Source of the DNA: Proteles cristata cristata
Lineage: Eukaryota > Chordata > Mammalia > Carnivora > Hyaenidae
Length of the DNA stretch: 64,000 nucleotides
Reading direction: 5' to 3'
NCBI GenBank assembly: GCA_017311185.1
Contig: JAESUZ010004915.1
Span: forward strand, 1 to 64,000
The notes under the pieces are model-generated. The model was not told the origin of the DNA. It made no database searches and saw nothing but the letters and a program-made list of their open reading frames with translations. Numbering within the stretch: the first letter of the stretch is position 1; every line of letters starts with the position of its first letter. The translations under genes were made by a program, and so were the position numbers. Positions 57,766 to 64,000 of this stretch are shown here, piece after piece.

Positions 57766-59884
57766 CTTTGCTGTTTTAATAGCCCAATGGTCAGCACTGC
57801 AATGACACCACTCCACAAACCATGGTTTTCAGTAAAACAGAGAAGCAGAGAGCCAGCCAGATGACCTCCAGAGTGAGCAAGTTTACAGAGCAAATCTGAT
57901 GTGTCTCACCTACTTGGCACAGCTGTGACCATGCACCCATCCATCTTAACCTCTCAGCCTTTGTCTTTCTGGTCCTGAGGTCTCCCTGTGTTCTCCATTC
58001 CTGGGCCTTGGCATGTATCACACACACCAATGTAATTTTAGAGTTTATGAAGAGAAACAATGTATTGTTATTTATGGAGATCCCGGCAGAAAGGACCAAG
58101 TCCATGTGCTCACCAGTCTGCAACTACCAAACAAAGGTACCATTTTTTAACTCAAATTATTACAGCATAAGACCCAATTATATAAATCCCTCTATCAAAT
58201 CCCCAGCAACTTTACCAAGCACTTCCTCTAGAACCTGCTATTCTAACCAGACCAACCGCCTCCTCCTCCTGGCCTCTGCAGGTGACTGCCACAGTTTCTC
58301 AACCTCTCGGACAGGGTGTTGTTGCTTTCTCACTCCCCAAGGCACACTGTGATGTTAACAGAAGAGCACAGGTTCACAGAAGCATAACTTGTTCCCCAAG
58401 AGGTAACCACACACTCCTGGAACTGGCTGTTCTAAAGGCCCTTGGGCTCTGCCTCCCTCAGGATGCGCATGGCGGCTATTCTTGCCCATCTCAGCCTGTC
58501 CCAGAAGTTAAGCCCAACTCAGTGCCTTTGGCAGGATGCTCCCAGCATCTTCACATCCATGACCTTTCCCATACCCTTTTCATTCAGCTCCAAATTAAGG
58601 GAGAAAGTCCTTCCGCACTCCCATCCAACACCAGTGCCTTTCCTGATCTGGGATTAACTTTTCAGGCTGACAATGAAAACCCCAGTTTCCTCTGGAGGAA
58701 ACCCATAACCACATCCTGGAAAAGCAAGTCATAATGGTCAACAGAAAATTTAGCAGCATCTGGCCTTTTACCAGATTAAGTGACCAGATTAAGCATGAGA
58801 TATACCAGTGGTCCCAGCACCCTTCATTATCTCACCTCACCAGAAAGAGAGCTGAGGCCTGTGACCCTACCCCCTTGTCTGCTTCAAGCTGTCCTTCTGC
58901 TGTGAGCAGATGCCAGAGTGAGAAGACTCGCGAGTTTTCTAGGAACAGACAAGGGCAGGCAAAACTCAGAGGTAGGAGCAAAACAAAATGAAAGAAAACA
59001 GGTCTCTACCTCTGAGGGACAATACACTCTGCCTTTTCAGAACAAAACAGTTAAAGTCTCAGACTGCAGCACGTCCATTCTGTTCTTTGCTACATGTGGG
59101 GCTTCCCCTGGAAAAATAAGGGGGCTATCAATTGCTCTACATGTGCACGGTTGAAAGGGACCCCACCAGTAAGATGAATTTTAGGAGGTTCTACTCTAAA
59201 GACAAATGGCAGCATTCATCCAGAAATGTTGAAGCCACCTTCAACTCCACAAATGGCAGAATTTCCAGCTTCTAAAACGAAGTTTAGTGTCTGTGAGACT
59301 TCCTTCCGCATTCAGACAACACTCTCACTGCTGTCACACAGAGATCCCAACATGGATGCTTCCTAGGCCTTTAACCCACAAGGAGTTGCTGAAAATGAAG
59401 CTATGCGTAAAAAAAATTTTAGCTTGAAAATGGGGTCACAAGATGGCAGAAACAGCAGGACTAAGTATGAAAGTGCAGTTTTGGTAAATTGGAGACTTTA
59501 AGGAAAAAATAGTATAATAAACTTGATGGCCCAATTTGGCAAGTAAGTTCCTTGAAAATGCTTCTTTTTTTTTTCCACATAAAAAAGCAGATTTCCAAAG
59601 CTCAATTAGTAGGAGATAGGGAACAAGTATTCTACATTTATGTGGACTGCTAACAAAGAGAAAGACAGGGATTCAATGATCTTAGAAAGTGGTCCCTGAG
59701 GTACTCAAAATGGCCTGGGGGTTAAGAAGTGATCAGGGCTTCAGATGCTCTCAGAGGACTCTGGAAACAATGCTCCTTAGTCCCTCCTTTTGAGACCCAA
59801 CTCCAGCCTCCTGCTCACTACAGGACTTAATCACACGTCAAACAGAGGCCTGAGCCAAGAAACAAGGAAGAAAGCCTTTCACTG
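57766..59884. other. Repeat-poor stretch, no gene supported
   Basis: It contains the longest non-repeat plus frame in the window, 58282-58734 (150 aa), overlapped by 58008-58352 and 58442-58657 in other frames. No signal peptide, domain or splice pair is evident. 57880-58010 may hold a decayed L2. A T-run lies at about 59568-59576. Nothing else recognised. Confidence 0.4.
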
Positions 59885-60051
59885 TAGAGGCATACCTGGT
59901 GGTACTGCACTTTGCTTTACTGGACCTCATAGCTTTGTGCTGTTTACAAACTGAAGGTGTGTGGCAGCCCTGCATCAGGCTGCTCTCTGACGGCATCTGC
60001 TCGTTTCATGTGTCTGTGTTACCTTCGGGGACTTCTTGCAATATTTCAAAC

Positions 60052-60055
<4 letters not shown>

Positions 60056-60087
<32 letters not shown>
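60056..60087. repeat. (TTA)n microsatellite in Tigger1
   Basis: About ten TTA units. Confidence 0.95.
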
Positions 60088-60314
60088 TCGTTATGGTGGT
60101 CTGTGATCATTGATTTTTGATGTTAGTATTCTAAGTGTTTTGGGGCACCAGGAACAATGCCCAAATAAGATGCTGAACTTCACTGATTACTGTATGTGTT
60201 ATGACTGCTCCACCTACTAGTCTTTCCCCCATCTCTTTCCTTCTCAAGCCTCCCTATTCCCTGAGACACAGCAATATTGAAATTAGGCCAATTAATAACC
60301 CTACAATGGCCTTG

Positions 60315-60924
60315 AAGTGTTCCAGTGAAAGGAAGAGCTGCACATCTTACTTAAAATCAGAAACTAAAAATAATTAAGCTTAGTGAGTAAAGCATATCAA
60401 AAGTCAAGAGAGGCTGAAAGCTAGGGCTCTTGCACCAAACAGTCAGCAAGTTGTAAATGCAAAAGAAAAGTTCCTGAAGGAAATTAAAAGTGCTACTCCG
60501 GTGAACACACAAATGATAAAAAAATGTAACAGCCTTATTGCTGATGTGAAGAAAGTTTGAGTGGTCTGGACAGAAGACCAAACAGCCAGAACATTCTCTT
60601 AGGCCAAAATCTTATCTAGAACAAGACCCTAATTCTCTTCAATCTATGAAGGCTGAGGGAGGTGAGGAAGTTGCAGAAGGAAAGTCTAAAGCTGGGAGAG
60701 GCAGGCTCATGAGGTTTAAGGAAGGAAGCTATCTCCATAATATAAAAGTGCACACTAAAGCAGCAAGGACTATTATAGGAGCTGTGGCAAGTTATCCAGT
60801 AGGTGTAGCTAAGATAATTCATGAAAGTGGTTACACCAAACAACAGATTTTCCATGTAGACAAAATAGCCTTCTGTTGGAAAAAGAAGCCATCTAGGACT
60901 CAGAAAATTACATATGCTGGCTGA
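60315..60924 (+). pseudogene. Tigger1 transposase N-terminal fragment, broken
   Basis: A pogo-type transposase that would bind terminal repeats through psq/CENP-B-like helix-turn-helix domains and cut with a DDE catalytic domain. 60315-60600 corresponds to the first DNA-binding domain but carries stops. The frame from 60646 to 60924 is open for 92 codons, with the second-domain pattern around SYLHNIKVHTKAA and the linker IFHVDKIAFCWKK just before the catalytic domain. The DDE region is absent because the element ends here, so no activity is possible. Human relatives of this family include TIGD and CENPB proteins, but the flanking Tigger1 sequence shows this is the transposon. Confidence 0.75.
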
Positions 60925-60925
60925 A

Positions 60926-62340
60926 TGGGCTGTTCTTTAAGGAAGAAGTTCAGAGCTAAATGCCCGTGACAGGTGGAAGAGGGATGGCTGATTTCTGAGA
61001 TACCCCTTGTGCCAGCAGCTGAGAATGCTTCAGGTACTCAGAAGTGCGGCAGTGAGGAGCAGGGAACAGGTCACTCTTCCCTTTCTCTTTTCTCCTGATC
61101 TTCTATGGACCACCACTTACACTGGTGGCTGCCTCAAGAAGAGACAAATGAGATCCTACATAGAGAGAACTCAGCCCTGTGAGTTCATAACAAGCCCCAA
61201 CCCTAACCTGCCCATGTTCTAACATATCCATTCATTCAGAGACCTCTTGCGTTTCTTAAGCCCTACTGGTACCAAGTCTTAGGGAGTCCCAGTCTTGGGG
61301 AAGTGAGAATATAAGAACCATCACAGACAAACTTACAAACATTTATAAACATCAGGAAGATAACCTCAAGACAAGTAACATCCAGTGCAGCCAGAATGTT
61401 CTTGTGGTGACACTAGGAATAGCCGCTGTCCTAGGTGTGTGGTTCCAGGCCCATCTTCATCCATCCAACTCGCTGGTGAATGTAACTTTGACCCTTTTAA
61501 TTTCTGGATCTAGGTGCCTTCAGCTCCTGTCTGGAGGAAATGACTCGATGGGGTGTAATATTCCAATAAAAAGTACACAAGGGAACATATGTTGGCTCTA
61601 TAAATCAACAATCTCCAACGTGACCATTAAACGATTATTTCCTGTTTTTCCTCAAATAGCCCACAATGAAGTTACCAACACCAGTGATAGAGGGTAACAG
61701 TGGAAATGAGACCCTGAGGTAAATCAAACACTCTCTTCCTTTGCCTCTCCTGTCAATGTCACTAAATTTATTGATGGCATAATTGAAAAGTCTGGCTTTG
61801 AGCCAAGTGTTATCTTCTGAATGAGAGGTAGGGGGTGGAGAAGCCATAAAATATTAATTGCTCCACATGCAAGCTCAGGGCCACCTGCCCCATGCTCCTA
61901 TGTCACATCAATCACCACAGCCTCTTGTCCAACCAAGTGATGAGGCTCCCCTAGGAGGCCCCTAGAAGAGGCATCATAAATGCTGACCTCCCCTGGTGCC
62001 TACAGCTCTTGGCTGTATAATTAATATTTACACTATGGACCTGAAGTTATTTCCAATGCTCCAGAAACTCCAATTTACAGACTGACAAACTGAGTGCAGA
62101 ATAAAGCAGAGGCCAGGCCCATTAAGCCAACAGTTCCAATGAGGACAGAGACCCCATCTTTCATTGCTAACCCACTGCTCTGTCTCTGGGCCCTGAGAAA
62201 TAACACTAAATCTTCCTGGTCCCCTCCCCACTCTATTTCCTTCACTTCTCTCCCTCCCACACCCACAGACACATGCAGGGAAACACAGACACACAGAAAC
62301 ACTCAGACATGCTACAGTACACACACACAAATAGATGGAG
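60926..62340. other. Mostly unassigned
   Basis: Possible weak antisense L2 at 61225-61340 ('cattcattcagagacctcttgcg...agtcttagggagtcccagtc'). Frames at 61007-61222 and 61404-61697 (97 aa) have no recognised domain. The minus-strand ORFs ending near 62366 read through the CA repeat. Confidence 0.4.
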
Positions 62341-62369
62341 GCGCGCGCGCACACACACACACACACACA
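62341..62369. repeat. (GC)5(AC)n compound microsatellite
   Basis: GCGCGCGCGC followed by nine AC units. Alternating purine-pyrimidine, a potential Z-DNA former. Confidence 0.95.
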
Positions 62370-62534
62370 AACATCTTTAACTTAATAACAAGGTTTGGGG
62401 CTAGAATTACCATTACTTCTTTCATCAGTCTGACACTGCACTTTGCTGGTGAAAATAGAGCAGTTTATACCAAAGGGGTCCTGGTTTATTTTATTAACTT
62501 CTCAGTTGCACTGGAAGAGTCATGGGAGCTTTTC
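62370..62534. other. Unassigned sequence
   Basis: Nothing recognised. Confidence 0.5.
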
Positions 62535-62690
62535 TAGGCCAATCTCATTTTAAAGGTGGGAAAACTAAGGCCCACATAGGAAAGAAGGAAATTGCTCTAA
62601 ATGAATTAGCCATGATCAGGAATGACGCTGGCCCTTTGTCTCCTAAGCTACACAGCCCTTCGGTCTTTCTGGTGATGGTTTTCAGCCACT
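62535..62690 (-). mobile_element. MIR fragment, minus
   Basis: 'caatctcattttaaaggtgggaaaactaaggcccacataggaaag' is MIR complement. Confidence 0.7.
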
Positions 62691-62714
62691 GTGCCCAGCA
62701 GGGTTGACCTGGTA

Positions 62715-62850
62715 GTGAAAGGGGCTGCCAGTTACTGAGATGCCCCCACTTGCCAGGCATGGAATGAGCCTTTGACACACATTACTTCATCTGCATCTTA
62801 TTGCTGAAGAAATCAAAGTTCAAGGAGGCAAAATATTCCATTGAACTACA
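62715..62850 (-). mobile_element. MIR fragment, minus
   Basis: 'gccagttactgagatgcccccacttgccaggcatggaatgagcctttgacacacattacttcatct' then 'ttattgctgaagaaatc' is MIR complement. It is a second copy next to the previous one. Confidence 0.75.
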
Positions 62851-63339
62851 TGAAATTGATTACATTTCATCATCTTTGTCTAATAAAAATTGTGAGTTAA
62901 TTTCTCCAGGCCTCCACACAGGTAAGTGGCCAAGCCATGGTGTGCCTCCAGAGCCCTTTCCCACTCATGGCAGCCTCCCTATATGTAGGCTCCAGGCGCC
63001 TCGGGCCCTCACACCTGCCTGCAGGCTGGGCCTGCTCCCTCTATCACCTCCCCTTAGCTGATGCTGCTTGCCTGCTTTCATACTTAGACTGACATCAGGT
63101 CTGCTGCCCTCTACTCTTGGCAATGCATCTCCATCTCTGCTGACCTCTGTCTTTTCTGATCTCAGTTCTCTTTGATTTGGAACTTTTTGTCTCTCATCAG
63201 ATCTCTGACCATCCCTCTGACTCTTTTTTATCCATCAGGATTCTTGTGCCCACACTGAGCCTCTCCTACCCACACTGGTCAGGACAGCTTTTCACTTCTC
63301 CTACCTGTCCTTTTCCAGATCTGGAGGCTTCTAAACATT
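62851..63339. other. Unassigned CT-rich sequence
   Basis: No gene or repeat recognised. ORFs 62801-63061 and 63177-63470 lack support. Confidence 0.45.
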
Positions 63340-63880
63340 TACTCCTAAAATTTTTGCAGTTTACTGGGAGCATGGGCATGGCCTTGGCCATAATAATATG
63401 TCCACAAAAGTTGTGGTGTTCTTGCTTTCAAGAGGTGGAGCTTACCGACCCACCCCTCTCCCTAGTATAGGCTGGACTTAGTAACTGGCTTCTAATGAAG
63501 AGATTATTGCATGGCATGACACTTCACAGAGTAGGTTATAAAAGACTGTAGCCTCCAAATGGAGTCCCCATCATTTGGGGATTCCCTTGACCCATCCCTG
63601 CTCTGGGGGATGCCATGTCATTCACAGCTCTATGAACAGGGCCAAATGGCAGGTCCTTGCCAAGAGCCACGTGAATGAATCACAGGAAGAGTGAACTTCC
63701 AGTTCGTCATGTGTCAGCGACTGCAGCCCTGGCCAAAAGCTTGACCTGAAAGATCTCAGAACTGCCCAGCTAAGTTGCTCCTGGGTTCCTGCTCCATAAA
63801 AGTTGTGAGATAATCAATGCTTGTTGTTTTAAGCTGCTAAGTGTGAGGGTAACTGAGTAAATAATATAGGCACCTTTGGC
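63340..63880 (+). mobile_element. ERVL-MaLR LTR region (MLT1-like), plus
   Basis: Order fits an MLT1-type LTR: 'aggctggacttagtaactggcttctaatgaag', 'gtaggttataaaagactgtagcc' (TATAAA-like box at 63537-63542), 'cgactgcagccctggccaaaagcttgacc', 'ctgctccataaaagttgtgagataatcaatgcttgttgttttaagctgctaagtg'. No internal viral genes are seen. Confidence 0.7.
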
Positions 63881-64000
63881 CTTAAAAGGCAGAAAGAGGC
63901 CACCCCCCATATTGACAATCGCATATCACAAATGGGCTTCTTTGTCCATTTTCCCTAGTGATTCCCAACACTGCTTCCTTAGTTGACAGCTTGCTCCCTC
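63881..64000. other. Unassigned end of window
   Basis: Nothing recognised. Confidence 0.5.

Larger units (their letters stand above)
59886..60925 (+). mobile_element. Tigger1-type (TcMar-Tigger) DNA transposon, 5' part only
   Basis: It starts at the terminal repeat 'aggcatacct', followed by the Tigger1 5' region ('caaactgaaggtgtgtggcagccctgcatc', 'tggtctgtgatcattgatttttgatgttagtattctaagtgttttggggcacc'), then the transposase start and the first third of the coding region. It breaks off at about 60925. The remaining about 1.4 kb and the 3' terminal repeat are missing. It is a cut-and-paste transposon of the pogo superfamily, long extinct in mammals. Confidence 0.85.

Noticed and set aside
62028..62366. 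Cys/Val-rich minus-strand frame
   Set aside because: Its start reads through the CA/GC microsatellite.
1..64000. CRISPR array, bacterial operon, phage or integrated modern virus
   Set aside because: No spaced direct repeats, Shine-Dalgarno-led gene runs or viral gene sets are present. The only retroviral traces are ancient MaLR LTR fragments without genes.

Overview
The window is mammalian, non-coding, repeat-rich DNA, most likely from a cat-family carnivore (Felidae). The main evidence is about fifteen tRNA-Lys-derived SINEs of the felid CAN-SINE type, with A and B boxes, CT-rich bodies and A-rich tails. Copies of the matching carnivore L1, with its G-rich 3' UTR ending in a conserved AATAAA, support this. 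Ancient pan-mammalian repeats (MIR, L2, L1M, Tigger, MLT1) make up most of the rest. I found no host protein-coding gene, rRNA, genuine tRNA, CRISPR array or bacterial-type operon. The segment is intergenic or deep intronic.

Layout. 1-3960: an old minus-strand L1M reaching into its 5' UTR, carrying two younger L1 tails, one of which holds a SINE. 4661-11593: a full-length plus-strand carnivore L1 with a 5' UTR promoter, an ORF1 with one stop, an ORF2 with about ten frame breaks, and a 3' UTR. 11990-18900: L1M pieces, SINEs, microsatellites, MIR and L2. 18900-26000: the least repeat-filled part, with MIR and MER20-like pieces, a 33-bp in-frame tandem repeat and one weak exon candidate. 26000-41500: dense SINE, MIR and L2 with a MaLR LTR, a Tigger-type DNA transposon and two truncated L1 tails. 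41600-50740: long plus-strand L1M blocks with SINE insertions and two carnivore L1 copies carrying 5' inversions (twin priming). 50800-64000: MIR, L2, SINEs, a minus-strand L1 tail, the 5' half of a Tigger1 transposon and an MLT1-type LTR.

How the parts relate. The only multi-gene unit is the L1: its ORF1 and ORF2 encode the RNA-binding chaperone and the endonuclease/reverse transcriptase that move L1 and, in trans, the SINEs. This copy is broken, so it is a fossil rather than a source. Many insertions keep recognisable target-site duplications, so their order can be read: MIR, L2 and L1M first, then Tigger and MaLR, then carnivore L1, then felid SINEs. I did not find an undescribed biological system. 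The best second-look items are the homopolymer-type indels in ORF2, the two twin-primed L1s, the 33-bp repeat and the double A-tail of the full-length L1. Family names were assigned by reading against remembered consensus features, without a database search.
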